Source: an uncultured Roseobacter sp.
GTDB lineage: Bacteria; Pseudomonadota; Alphaproteobacteria; Rhodobacterales; Rhodobacteraceae
Assembly: GCF_947496515.1 (NCBI RefSeq)
Contig: NZ_CANMDB010000002.1
Coordinates: forward strand, 434,001-498,000
Direction: 5' to 3'
Length of the DNA: 64,000 nt
Part shown: piece by piece, positions 1 to 8,405 of the stretch
Position numbering within the stretch: the first letter of the stretch is position 1
Layout: each line of letters opens with the position of its first letter
The notes under the pieces: generated by a model
Databases searched by the model: none
Seen by the model: only the letters and a program-made list of their open reading frames with translations
What the model was told of the DNA's origin: nothing
Program-made: the position numbers and the translations under genes

Positions 1-1147
1 CCAGCACACCGCGCCCGATAAAGGTGCGGATTGCGTTGATCGCCACACCATCCAGCGGCACGTTCAGGTCTTCCTGCTCTTCGTCGCTGATCGCCACGGC
101 GGGGGAAATCACGGAGACCACGGGCGTGTTTGCGGGCGCCTTGAAGACACCGATCGCAGCGTCGGTGCGCGCGTAGACCCCGGCCATGGCCGCGGCGGGC
201 GGCATCAGGTTCATCTGCTTGAGCACCGCCACCATGACGGTCTGGTAATTCTGCGAGATCGCCGCCAGCGCCTGATGCGTCTTGAGGATCTTGGCGGGAT
301 CGGTCTCTTCCCCTGTCATCTGGGTCAGATAATCGTCAACGCCCTTGAGCTGACGCGCCTTGGCAGGATCATTCTCGGGGTTCGCGAACTCCCCCTTGAT
401 GTAGTTCGACAGCGCGCTCAGGTTATCCTTGGCAATATTGAGATAGCTGGCGTCGGTGCTCGCGTAGATATTCGTGTTGACCCACGGATAATAGGCCGCG
501 CCAAAGCTCATGTCCTCGTAGCTGATCAGCGTCCGGAACCCATTGGTGCCCGAGATGATGTCGTCGGTCTCGTCAAAGGTGCGTTTCTGATCCCCGTTGA
601 ACACATCGAGGACCGCGACCCGGTTCTGCATGGCGATGCAATGGGGAAAGGCCTTGTCCCAGATCGCCTTATAGTCGTCCTTGCCCGACATCAGCACCGC
701 ATCGGGGATGACGACCATCGTGGGCTCTTTTTCCTTTTTGAGCGCCGCCCAGACCTCATCCCCGAAATCATCGGGTGACTTGGTGGTCGGCGTATCCGCC
801 GTACCGTAACTGCCGACAGAAACGATCCAGCACGGCCCGCCACCGTTGTTAAAGTAAAGGCGCAGACCGTTGTAGAGATTGAACTGGGAGGTCGCTACCG
901 GGCTGATCGTGGGGACGTTGTCCTCCATCGCAAAGGTATATTGCAGCGTCGGGGCACCGCCAAAGAGCGCCTCATACTCCGCCAGCGACGAGATCCGCGT
1001 CGGGTGTTTATCGAGGCTCTGGGTGCCACGCGCCGCCTTTTTGGTGTAGCCGACGAACACCGGGATCCCGGTCGGGACCTCCACCACCGAGTTGGGAAAC
1101 GCATCTTTTTCGAAAATATAGACGCCTGGGGTTTTCTGTTGCGGCAT
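1..1147 (-). CDS. Contractile injection system tail sheath protein (partial)
   Basis: The reading frame starts at ATG 1147 and runs off the left edge, so only about 382 N-terminal and middle residues are visible. It opens with KTPGVYIFEKDAFPNSV and VPTGIPVFVGYT, the typical start of contractile phage, tailocin and eCIS sheath subunits, which polymerise around the inner tube and contract to drive injection. The visible end (VPLDGVAINAIRTFIGRG) is where the conserved sheath C-terminal domain begins. A GGAGA ribosome site lies 7 bases before the ATG. It is the last gene seen of a minus-strand series with the coiled-coil gene (1231-2139) and the payload candidate (2348-3862). The sheath identity is firm. 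The eCIS rather than prophage assignment rests on the neighbouring VIQGKF-tagged protein. Confidence 0.88.
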   Translation of the reverse strand, partial: MPQQKTPGVYIFEKDAFPNSVVEVPTGIPVFVGYTKKAARGTQSLDKHPTRISSLAEYEALFGGAPTLQYTFAMEDNVPTISPVATSQFNLYNGLRLYFNNGGGPCWIVSVGSYGTADTPTTKSPDDFGDEVWAALKKEKEPTMVVIPDAVLMSGKDDYKAIWDKAFPHCIAMQNRVAVLDVFNGDQKRTFDETDDIISGTNGFRTLISYEDMSFGAAYYPWVNTNIYASTDASYLNIAKDNLSALSNYIKGEFANPENDPAKARQLKGVDDYLTQMTGEETDPAKILKTHQALAAISQNYQTVMVAVLKQMNLMPPAAAMAGVYARTDAAIGVFKAPANTPVVSVISPAVAISDEEQEDLNVPLDGVAINAIRTFIGRGVL

Positions 1148-1230
1148 ATCGTTCTCCGGTCGGGCGGCGGTTGGGCAGGGTCAGCGAACCTGCGGGGTGT
1201 CGAGTGAAGCGGTGGACATATCGGGCCGGA

Positions 1231-2139
1231 TCAGGACGTGGTCGCCTGCCGCGCGGCGGCACCGTCCTCGATGGCGGCAATGGCGGCGTCATACTTGGCC
1301 TGCGCGGCAGCCCAGGTGGTTTCAGCCTTTGCGTGGGCCAGTTCCTGTTGGGCCAGCGCCGTTTCATGGGCGGACTTCACCACGGTGTCGGCCGCGGTCT
1401 TTGCGTCATCGGCCTTGTATTTCGCCGCTTCTGCCTTGGCCTGCGCCTTTTGCATGGCGGTAACCGAGGTGATCGCATCGGCCTTTTGCTTTTGCGCGGT
1501 CTTCAGGTCCTGTTCCTTCTCGGTCTGTGTATCCTTGGCCTCGGCCAGTGTCGCCTGAGCGGTGGCGAGCGCTTCGGCGGCTTGTTGCAGCGCGGTGCTG
1601 AGCGCTTTGGCCGCGTCGCTGGCGGCCTTCACACAGGTCTTGAAGGAGGCGTCGCCAATGGTGCTTGCCGCTGCGGTCGTTTCGAGACCGGCGGCGGCGG
1701 CCTTTGTCAGCGCGTCGTGGGTCTGGGTCTTGGCGGCTACATCCGTGCTTGCCTTTGACAGATCCGACACCGCGGACTTGAGCGCGCCCTGCGCCGTCTT
1801 GATGTCGCCGGTGGCAGTTGTCACCGCCGTCTTGGCTGCATCGAGGTCCTTTTGCGCCGCATCAACCGCTCGCTTTGCGTCCTTGGCTGCGTCAATTGAC
1901 AATTGGTGCGCTGCCTCTGCTTCCCGTTCGGCCTGGCCGAAAGCCGCATCCGCCTGCGCCTTGGCCAGCAGATAGACCGCTTCGGCCCGCACCTTGGCAA
2001 GCTCCGCTGTCGCGCGGGCTTCGTCATCTTTTGCCTGAGCCGCGGATGTTGCCGGATCACCGCCGGATTTTGACCTTTTGGATTTCGTTTTAGCCGCACC
2101 CTTGACCTGTGCGCCCGGACCGTTGGCAGTATCGGCCAT
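1231..2139 (-). CDS. Ala/Lys-rich coiled-coil protein of the eCIS locus, function unknown
   Basis: About 302 residues. After a basic N-terminus (KSKRSKSGGD) almost the whole chain is low-complexity Ala, Lys, Asp, Gln and Thr with heptad-like spacing, predicting one long alpha-helical coiled coil with no membrane segment or signal peptide. The start at 2139 (MADTANGPG) is chosen because a GGGGGAG ribosome site sits just upstream; the frame stays open to 2262 but without a comparable site. It lies 83 bases before the sheath gene on the same strand. A structural spacer, chaperone or cargo role in the injection particle is possible, but no family is recognised. Composition bias makes distant similarity searches unreliable. 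Confidence 0.7.
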   Translation of the reverse strand: MADTANGPGAQVKGAAKTKSKRSKSGGDPATSAAQAKDDEARATAELAKVRAEAVYLLAKAQADAAFGQAEREAEAAHQLSIDAAKDAKRAVDAAQKDLDAAKTAVTTATGDIKTAQGALKSAVSDLSKASTDVAAKTQTHDALTKAAAAGLETTAAASTIGDASFKTCVKAASDAAKALSTALQQAAEALATAQATLAEAKDTQTEKEQDLKTAQKQKADAITSVTAMQKAQAKAEAAKYKADDAKTAADTVVKSAHETALAQQELAHAKAETTWAAAQAKYDAAIAAIEDGAAARQATTS

Positions 2140-2299
2140 GTCTCCCCCGTTTCCGCAGTGCCGGAAGCACAGCGGATCAAAATTCGTGTCTTGATATGTT
2201 TCAGCGGGTCGGAAAAAAGAAAACGAAGTAGAAAAGCGTACAACCCAAGGTAAACGTTCCACAAATTATTTCGTTTGGGAAGAACTTTTTGACATAATC

Positions 2300-2321
2300 T
2301 TTTCCACAGGTTTTCCACAGG
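2300..2321. repeat. Tandem 11-bp repeat with two DnaA-box-like words
   Basis: TTTTCCACAGG is repeated exactly twice head to tail in the 208-base gap between the coiled-coil gene and the payload gene. Each copy contains TTTTCCACA, which fits the relaxed DnaA-box consensus TTWTNCACA. No other origin hallmark (AT-rich unwinding element, cluster of further boxes, dnaA or parAB neighbours) is visible, so a regulatory or chance origin is as likely. Confidence 0.45.
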
Positions 2322-2347
2322 GACGCCGGTACCTGCCGGAGATTGAA

Positions 2348-3862
2348 TTACGTCTTTGGCTTGTCGATGCCGGACATCGCGTCGCCCGCCTTTGCGGCAA
2401 AGCCGTTTTCCTCATCGATATGCTCGGCCAGTTGCGTCTCGTAAACCGACTGGGCCAGCGGCTTGATCGGCTGCGCACGGGCGGCTCCGCTGCCTTGATT
2501 GGTCTGCTGATCGGCACGTTTGAAGACGCGAAAGGGCCCCTTGCTGCTCCCACCCGGTTCGTCCACGTCATAAGACTTAGACTCTGGATCGATCTTTTTG
2601 CCATCGGGCGCGTATTCAGAAACATTCAGCGCATCCCCGCGCATCTGATCGAAAGACCGCCCGTGCCATCCCGTGATCTTGTCGAAATGCTTGTCGCGCG
2701 GATTTTTCTCCATCGGCCCCAGAACATCGCCGTACATCTTGTTTTCGTATTTGTTCCGCAGATTCTCCGCATATTTGACGCGCAGATCGTCCGCTTCCTG
2801 CATCGTGCCCATGCTCTGGTTTTCGACGGATGCCCCGGTCTTGCCGCCGCGGCTGAAACTGATGAACTTGGTGTCAAATGCCTCCGCATATTTGCCCAAG
2901 TGTTCGCTCGGCCCGATCTTGAGGTCGAGCACGATGCCACGGCGGCTCGCCCCGATGTAGGATTTCACCAGATCGACCAGATTGTAGATGAAGGTGATTT
3001 CGCTTTCGTCTTTGGCGAGCTGGTCAATCCAGCTTAGCATCAGCCCGCGGGCACCGCGCAGGATCGCGCGGGGGTCCTTGCTGTCAGCCTTTGCCTCGGC
3101 GGTTTCTTTTTTATCAACGCCCAGCATCTGCCGAAGATCGATGACATCCGCGTCCCCCGGGTCCAGCCCGACGCTGCCGGCAGTGGCCGGATCGCCATCG
3201 AACCTCAGCGCAAAGACCTGCACCCGGTGACCCAGCGTACGCCATGAGAAAAGGTTGAACCGCTCCAGACTGCCGAGTTTACGATTGCCGAGCCAGACGT
3301 AGTTGATGATCATGGAGGGTGTCGCCGCCCCTTTTGCAGCGGCCTTCTTCGACGACGAAGCGACCGCGGGCGCCGCCTCCTTACGGTCGGGTTCTTCGCT
3401 CTTTCCCGTCGATTTCGGCACAGCGGCGGGGGACGGCGGACGCTGCGCGCGCGGTGTCACAGCCGGTATGGGCTTGCGACGCTTTGCGATCTCTGAGGGT
3501 ATGTCTTTCAGGGTGAACGGATGCGGATCATCCCGTAGCGCTGCGAAAAATCCCATCTGCTCGCCGATCTCGAGACCAGCCAACTGCTCGGCGAAGTGGT
3601 TCCTGAACTTGACGAAGCTTGCTGTCTCCTCGGCCTCATCGGAAAATTTTCCCTGAATGACGGCGCGGTGATGCGGTGAGGGCCCGCCCGGCGGCAGCGG
3701 TTGCTGGGAGGAGGATGTCTCGCGGTCCGCGAGATGCTTCAATCTGGCCAGCCGCTGCGCGCCGGGTGCAGCCAGCCCGGGGACCACGACACCGCCCGCC
3801 GTGGTGCTGACCCGCGCGGCGCTCCGGCTTTTGGTGTCCTGCTTGTTTGCCGGTGCTTTCAT
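2348..3862 (-). CDS. Candidate eCIS payload with glycosyltransferase-like domain
   Basis: 504 residues, no signal peptide. The N-terminal 60 residues are basic and disordered, followed by HHRAVIQGKF (64-73), resembling the VIQ(R/G)K word common in eCIS-associated cargo proteins. A helical stretch (about 78-130) and a Pro/Ala/Lys linker (130-182) lead to a domain beginning IINYVWLGNRKLG (185-197) and containing SWRTLGHRVQVFAL, like the first strands of DxD-type sugar transferases and large clostridial toxin glycosyltransferases (IHYVWLG...W...Y.v). The expected DxD region reads RGIVLDLKIGP (309-318), so the second Asp is replaced. It is upstream of the coiled-coil and sheath genes on the same strand. 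The start has only a weak ribosome site. A toxin role is inference; an inactive or different transferase fold is possible. Confidence 0.6.
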   Translation of the reverse strand: MKAPANKQDTKSRSAARVSTTAGGVVVPGLAAPGAQRLARLKHLADRETSSSQQPLPPGGPSPHHRAVIQGKFSDEAEETASFVKFRNHFAEQLAGLEIGEQMGFFAALRDDPHPFTLKDIPSEIAKRRKPIPAVTPRAQRPPSPAAVPKSTGKSEEPDRKEAAPAVASSSKKAAAKGAATPSMIINYVWLGNRKLGSLERFNLFSWRTLGHRVQVFALRFDGDPATAGSVGLDPGDADVIDLRQMLGVDKKETAEAKADSKDPRAILRGARGLMLSWIDQLAKDESEITFIYNLVDLVKSYIGASRRGIVLDLKIGPSEHLGKYAEAFDTKFISFSRGGKTGASVENQSMGTMQEADDLRVKYAENLRNKYENKMYGDVLGPMEKNPRDKHFDKITGWHGRSFDQMRGDALNVSEYAPDGKKIDPESKSYDVDEPGGSSKGPFRVFKRADQQTNQGSGAARAQPIKPLAQSVYETQLAEHIDEENGFAAKAGDAMSGIDKPKT

Positions 3863-4076
3863 AGGTGCATGTCATGTCCAAGGCTCGTTCATCACCGTGC
3901 GCCGCCGTATGGGATCTGCCTTGCCGCGGGTGTCCTGACCAAAAACTCTACTGCGTCAGGTGAGTCGTGTCACCTCCGGCCTGTGCCGCCGACCGACATC
4001 GAAAGCGCAGCAATCGGGTCGCGGCGAACGGCATCCCCACGGTAGGCAAGATCACCCACAATCAGGAGACGGCCCC
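3863..4076. other. Divergent intergenic region, eCIS payload / DUF1203 gene
   Basis: This 214-base segment separates the minus-strand payload gene from the plus-strand DUF1203 gene and must hold promoters for both directions. A CAGGAGAC ribosome site lies just before 4077. I see no convincing -35/-10 pair or inverted repeat. Confidence 0.4.
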
Positions 4077-4547
4077 ATGGATTTTCAGATCAAACCTCTG
4101 CCCGCAGCGGATTTCGCCCCCTTGTTCGCGCTCAGCGACGACGCGCTGGCCGCGCGAAAGGCCTGCCGGATGACAGTGACCGAGACGCCGGGCACGCCTT
4201 GCCGCGTCAGCCTGCAGGACGCTGAGATCGGAGAGCGGGTGATCCTGACCAACTACATGCACCAGCCCGGCGACAGCCCCTATCAGTCCACCCATGCCGT
4301 GTTTGTCCGGGAGAACGCGATGCAGGCGGCCCCGGTGGTCAACGAGATCCCGGCGGTGATCAGTACGCGGCTGATCTCTCTTCGGCTTTTCGATCAGATT
4401 CATATGATGGTGGCGGCGGATGTGATCCCGGGCGAAGAGGTCGCGGACGCGATCTCAGCGGCCTTTACGGATGCAGAGATTGCCTACGCGCATCTGCATA
4501 TCGCCAAACCGGGTTGCTTTGCGGCGTCGGCGCATAGGGTCGACTGA
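4077..4547 (+). CDS. DUF1203 family protein
   Basis: 156 residues, cytoplasmic, without signal peptide or membrane segment. The middle of the protein (CRVSLQDAEIGERVIL, then MHQPGDSPYQSTHAVFVRE) matches the conserved core of DUF1203, a small family of unknown function common in proteobacteria. The ATG at 4077 has an AGGAGA site at good spacing; the frame extends upstream to 3960 but that part is proline- and arginine-rich and lacks family similarity. It stands alone, followed by a hairpin at 4570-4594, so it is probably monocistronic. No function can be assigned. Confidence 0.8.
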   Translation: MDFQIKPLPAADFAPLFALSDDALAARKACRMTVTETPGTPCRVSLQDAEIGERVILTNYMHQPGDSPYQSTHAVFVRENAMQAAPVVNEIPAVISTRLISLRLFDQIHMMVAADVIPGEEVADAISAAFTDAEIAYAHLHIAKPGCFAASAHRVD

Positions 4548-4569
4548 CGGCGGGGCGCGCCGCAGAACT

Positions 4570-4594
4570 GGCCCGGTCTTCGCCAAGCCGGGCC
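4570..4594. terminator. GC-rich hairpin after the DUF1203 gene
   Basis: GGCCCGG (4570-4576) pairs with CCGGGCC (4588-4594) across an 11-base loop. It follows the DUF1203 stop by 23 bases and precedes the TRAP operon. There is no following T-run, so it is only a probable terminator. Confidence 0.45.
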
Positions 4595-4705
4595 ACCCCC
4601 GATCCCTGCCCGCCTGCGGCGCGCGACAAAGACACCGATCCGGAAACGGTTGTCAAAAGGCGCAACTCCGTTAGTCTCCGGGCTGAGGAAAATGGGGAGG
4701 AAGAC

Positions 4706-5698
4706 ATGTTCCGGAAAACACTCGCATCCGTGGCTTGCCTGGCGCTGGTCGGCACCGCCGCCACCGCGCAGGAGAAAATGCGCATTTCGCTGCAACTGCC
4801 GCTGACCAGCCACCTTGGCGAAAACCTGACGCTGTTTGAAAAAGAAGTCGAAGAGCGCACCGGCGGCGCCATCGATGTCGAGATCTACGACAGTGCGACG
4901 CTCTATAAAGACAAGGAAGTGCCTGCCGCCGTGGGCTCCGGCGCGATTGAGGCCGGTGTCGCCTCGCTCACGCGCTACGTGGGCGATGCGCCCGTGGTGG
5001 ATGTGTTCTACATGCCTTTCCTCTTCAACACGGAAGAGAAAGTGCGCGCCGCCGTCGCCGAAGGCTCGCCCGTCCGCGAGATCCTGGAAACGGAGATCGC
5101 CAAGACCGGCGGCGAGGTGCTCTATTGGCAAGCCTACGGCGGCGCGATCCTGCTGTCGCAAGATGGACCCATTCGCACACCCGCCGATATGGAAGGCAAA
5201 AAGGCGCGTGTCTTTGGCAAGACGCTGGGTGATTTCGTCTCTGCCGCGGGGGGCGCGCCGACGCTGATCTCGGGCTCCGAGCAGTATCTGGCCTACCAGC
5301 GCGGCACGGTTGATGTGGGCATGACCGGCGTGTCGGGCGTGAAGTCGCGCAAGCTATGGGAGGTCATGGACACAATCACCAAGACCAACCATGCCAACAT
5401 CGAATTCGTCGTGGTGGTCAACAGCGACTGGTGGGCCGGGCTGAGCCCTGAGATGCAGGGCCACATCGAGGCCGCGGCAGAGGTGGCGCAGAACGATGTG
5501 CGTGACCGGATGAGCCAGATCGAAGCCGCAGCCTATGCCGCCGCGGAAGAAAACGGCATGACCATCGTGGAGCTGACCGATGCGGAGCTGGCCGAATGGC
5601 AGGCCGTGGCGCAGCCTGTCTATGACGGCTATCTCGCCGCGACGGGTGATGCCGGGCGCCAGGTGCTGGACGCGCTCGGTGTCGGATCCGGTTCCTGA
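4706..5698 (+). CDS. dctP: TRAP transporter substrate-binding protein DctP
   Basis: 330 residues with a signal peptide (MFRKTLASVACLALVGTAATAQ) and the periplasmic TRAP receptor fold. ISLQLPLTSHLGENLTLFEK at the N-terminus, GKKARVFGKTLGDFV (which carries the conserved Arg that binds substrate carboxylates) and the internal GTVDVGMTGVSG segment are family hallmarks. It captures an organic acid and hands it to the DctQM membrane proteins encoded next. A strong GGGGAGGAAG site precedes the ATG. The substrate cannot be read from sequence. The downstream PEP-mutase/isocitrate-lyase family enzyme suggests a C4-C6 di- or hydroxycarboxylate (inference). Confidence 0.9.
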   Translation: MFRKTLASVACLALVGTAATAQEKMRISLQLPLTSHLGENLTLFEKEVEERTGGAIDVEIYDSATLYKDKEVPAAVGSGAIEAGVASLTRYVGDAPVVDVFYMPFLFNTEEKVRAAVAEGSPVREILETEIAKTGGEVLYWQAYGGAILLSQDGPIRTPADMEGKKARVFGKTLGDFVSAAGGAPTLISGSEQYLAYQRGTVDVGMTGVSGVKSRKLWEVMDTITKTNHANIEFVVVVNSDWWAGLSPEMQGHIEAAAEVAQNDVRDRMSQIEAAAYAAAEENGMTIVELTDAELAEWQAVAQPVYDGYLAATGDAGRQVLDALGVGSGS

Positions 5699-5753
5699 AA
5701 CGCGCTGACGCTGGGAAAGGCGGCGGCCTGCCGGTCGCCGTCACTTCAATTAC

Positions 5754-6251
5754 ATGACAATCATCACCAGACTGTCGCAGATCGCCTGCACCATAGGCGC
5801 GCTGCTGATGGCGGCCACCGGGGTCATGCTGACCTATGAGGTGGTGGCCCGCTATTTCTTCATCCGTCCGACCATCTGGGCGGCGGAGCTGAGCCAGCTG
5901 TGCCTCATCTGGGGCTGTCTGCTGGCCATGGCGTACCTGCTCACCCTGCGGCGGCACATCACGGTGAACGCAGTCACGGCGCTGCTGCCCCTTGCGGCGC
6001 AGCGGCTGTGCACGGCGCTGGCGCTCATCGTGATCATTGTCTTTTCGGCCATCGTGGCGTTCTGGGGTTTTGACATCTTTCACGACAGTTTCACCCGAGG
6101 CCGCACCACCGGCTCGCTGCTGAACCTGCCGGTCTGGATCTCGGAGGCGTCGGTGCCGCTTGGCTTTGGCCTGCTGGCACTGCAGGGCGTGGTCGAGCTC
6201 ATCGGGCTGCGCGGGTCAGACACAACGAGCCTCGGGGCGAGCCACGAATGA
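5754..6251 (+). CDS. dctQ: TRAP transporter small permease DctQ
   Basis: 165 residues with four hydrophobic segments (about 8-30, 45-68, 80-105, 125-148), the expected layout of the DctQ membrane subunit. EVVARYFFIRPTIWAAELSQ and LPVWISEASVPLGFGLLALQ match conserved DctQ positions between and at helices. It lies 55 bases after dctP and overlaps dctM by 4 bases, so it is translated with its partner. It bridges receptor and large permease in sodium-coupled uptake. Confidence 0.88.
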   Translation: MTIITRLSQIACTIGALLMAATGVMLTYEVVARYFFIRPTIWAAELSQLCLIWGCLLAMAYLLTLRRHITVNAVTALLPLAAQRLCTALALIVIIVFSAIVAFWGFDIFHDSFTRGRTTGSLLNLPVWISEASVPLGFGLLALQGVVELIGLRGSDTTSLGASHE

Positions 6252-7522
6252 CCATACTGCTGATCCTCGCGGCCCTCTTCGGTCTGTTGCTGATGGGCGT
6301 GCCGGTGGCCTTTGCGCTTGGCGGCATGGGGCTGGGGATGCTCTATCTGGGCGGGTTCTCCCCGCTCATGGCGCCGCAGTCGATCCTCTCCACCCTCGAT
6401 GGGTTCATCCTGCTGGCGGTGCCGCTGTTTCTGCTCATGTCCAACCTGCTGCTGAAGGGCGGCGTGGGGCGCGATCTTTTTGCCGCCGTGCAGGCCTGGG
6501 TCGGGCACTGGCCCGGTGGGCTGGCGGTGGCGACGATCATCAGCTGCGCGCTTTTTGCGGCGATCTCGGGCTCTTCGGTGGCAACGGCGGCAACCATCGG
6601 GACCGTCGCCATTCCCGAGATGATCAACCGCGGTTATGAAAAACGCTTTGTCTACGGGCTGCTTGCGGCAGGGGGCACGCTGGGCATCCTGATCCCGCCG
6701 TCGATCCCGATGATCGTCTACGGCTTTGTGACGGAACAATCGGTCATAGCACTCTTTCTGGCGGGGATCGGGCCGGGGCTGCTGCTGGTCAGCCTCTTTG
6801 TCGCCTTTGCCATGCTGCACGCGCGGCTTTCCGGTAGCTTCCAGCCCGTGCCCAAGGCGAGCCGGGCGGAACGCCTGTCGGCATCGTTGCGCGCCCTGCC
6901 CTCGCTGGCGCTGGCGGCGCTGGTGATCCTGGGGCTCTACTCCGGTGCCTTCACCCCGACGGAGGCCGCCGCAGTCGGCTTCGCCGCGGCCCTCGGGATC
7001 ACCGCCTTCTGGCTCCGCACGCTCACATGGCAGGCGCTCTGGGAGGCGATCCGCGAAAGTGCCATCACGACCGCAGCGATCCTGCTGATCGTGGCGGGGG
7101 CCAAGGTCTTCGGCAAGGCCATCGCCCTTTACCGCATCCCGCAGGACATATCCGCCTTTCTGGCCCAGACCATCGACGGGCCGGTGATGTTCATCCTCGT
7201 GGTCTCCGTTGTGCTGCTGCTGATGGGTCTGGTGTTCGAGGCGCTGTCGATGATCCTGATCATGACGCCGGTGCTGTTGCCCGCGGCTCTGGGCCTGGGC
7301 TTCGATCCCATCTGGTTCGGCATCTATATGGTGATCATGGTGGAATGCGCGTTGATCACGCCGCCGGTCGGGCTGAACCTCTACGTCATACAATCCGTCG
7401 CGCGCACCAGTCTGGCCAATGTGGCCCGCGGTGTCTGGCCGTTTCTGGTGCTCATGCTTGCGACGGTCGCGATCCTCTACGTCCTGCCGGACCTTGCCCT
7501 TTATATTCCTTTCAAATGGTGA
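6248..7522 (+). CDS. dctM: TRAP transporter large permease DctM
   Basis: 424 residues and about 12 membrane helices. SGSSVATAATIGTVAIPEM and GTLGILIPPSIPMIVYGF are the two most conserved TRAP DctM motifs and form the substrate/sodium site; VECALITPPVGLNLYVIQS near the C-terminus is the matching second-repeat motif. It starts inside the dctQ stop codon (ATGA overlap) and is followed after 4 bases by the PEP-mutase/isocitrate-lyase gene, so all four form one operon. Full length for the family. Confidence 0.93.
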   Translation: MTILLILAALFGLLLMGVPVAFALGGMGLGMLYLGGFSPLMAPQSILSTLDGFILLAVPLFLLMSNLLLKGGVGRDLFAAVQAWVGHWPGGLAVATIISCALFAAISGSSVATAATIGTVAIPEMINRGYEKRFVYGLLAAGGTLGILIPPSIPMIVYGFVTEQSVIALFLAGIGPGLLLVSLFVAFAMLHARLSGSFQPVPKASRAERLSASLRALPSLALAALVILGLYSGAFTPTEAAAVGFAAALGITAFWLRTLTWQALWEAIRESAITTAAILLIVAGAKVFGKAIALYRIPQDISAFLAQTIDGPVMFILVVSVVLLLMGLVFEALSMILIMTPVLLPAALGLGFDPIWFGIYMVIMVECALITPPVGLNLYVIQSVARTSLANVARGVWPFLVLMLATVAILYVLPDLALYIPFKW

Positions 7523-7526
7523 CCCC

Positions 7527-8405
7527 ATGACCGCCGCCAACACCCTGCGATCCCTGCTGGCGCAAGACAAATGCCATGTGATGCCCTGCTGCTTTGACGC
7601 GCTGTCGGCGCGGCTGATCGAACAGGAGGGCTATGGGCTTACCTTCATGTCCGGGTTTGCCGCCTCCGCCAGCCGGATCGGTGCGCCGGATCTGGGGCTG
7701 ATGAGCTATGGCGAGGTTGTCGATCAGGCACGCAACATCACCGAGGCCACGAGGATACCGCTGATCGGCGACGGCGACACCGGCTACGGCAACGCCATGA
7801 ACGTGCGCCGGACGGTTGCGGGTTTTGCCAAAGCGGGCTGTGCTGCGGTGATGATCGAGGACCAGCTGGCGCCGAAACGCTGCGGTCACACGCCGGGCAA
7901 GGCAGTGGTCGGGCGGGACGAGGCCTGCGACCGGATCCGTGCTGCGGTAGACGCGCGGGAGGCTCTGCGCGCGGAGGGTCGCGACATCCTGATCCTGGCG
8001 CGCACCGACGCGCGGCATGAGCACGGGCTGGCGGAAGCGATGACGCGGGCAGCGGCTTTCACAGAGCTCGGTGCGGATATCCTCTTTGTGGAGGCACCGC
8101 GCTCGGAGACGGAGATGCGCGAGATCTGCGATGGTCTGCCGGGGCCCAAGATGGCCAATATCGTCGAAGGGGGCGAGACGCCGGATCTGCCCAACGCGCA
8201 CCTGCAGGAGATCGGCTACGCCATTGCCGCCTACCCGCTGTCGCTGATGGCTGCAGCAATGCAGGCGATGGTCACGACCCTGCGCTCCATGCGCGAGGAC
8301 TCCCGGCCCGGCCAGATGCCCTTCGGAGAGTTGCGGAAGCGCATCGGCTTTGACACCTACTACGAGGCCTCCGAACGGTATGCCTCCGCGCGACGCGACG
8401 TGTAG
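7527..8405 (+). CDS. Isocitrate lyase / PEP mutase family enzyme
   Basis: 292 residues of the PEP mutase/isocitrate lyase TIM-barrel superfamily. IGDGDTGYGN carries the magnesium-binding Asp residues, IEDQLAPKRCGH the KRCGH catalytic loop with its Cys, and ILARTDAR a further active-site strand. Members cleave or form C-C bonds next to carboxylates (2-methylisocitrate, 2,3-dimethylmalate, oxaloacetate) or C-P bonds. The KRCGH loop and absence of PEP-mutase markers favour a lyase. The start at ATG 7527 lies just after the dctM stop, and the ORF could extend upstream only through dctM. It ends the TRAP operon and probably acts on the imported substrate. Exact reaction unknown. Confidence 0.82.
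   Translation: MTAANTLRSLLAQDKCHVMPCCFDALSARLIEQEGYGLTFMSGFAASASRIGAPDLGLMSYGEVVDQARNITEATRIPLIGDGDTGYGNAMNVRRTVAGFAKAGCAAVMIEDQLAPKRCGHTPGKAVVGRDEACDRIRAAVDAREALRAEGRDILILARTDARHEHGLAEAMTRAAAFTELGADILFVEAPRSETEMREICDGLPGPKMANIVEGGETPDLPNAHLQEIGYAIAAYPLSLMAAAMQAMVTTLRSMREDSRPGQMPFGELRKRIGFDTYYEASERYASARRDV

Noticed and set aside
1-1147. Prophage tail
   Set aside because: No capsid, portal, terminase or integrase genes are seen, and the adjacent VIQGKF-tagged protein points to an eCIS. The left side is outside the window, so this is not fully excluded.
2300-2321. Replication origin
   Set aside because: Only two DnaA-box-like words; no unwinding element, no dnaA or parAB genes.
6080-7570. 496-codon open frame on the minus strand
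   Set aside because: Antisense to dctM; composition (Arg, Gln, His) is that of a shadow frame.
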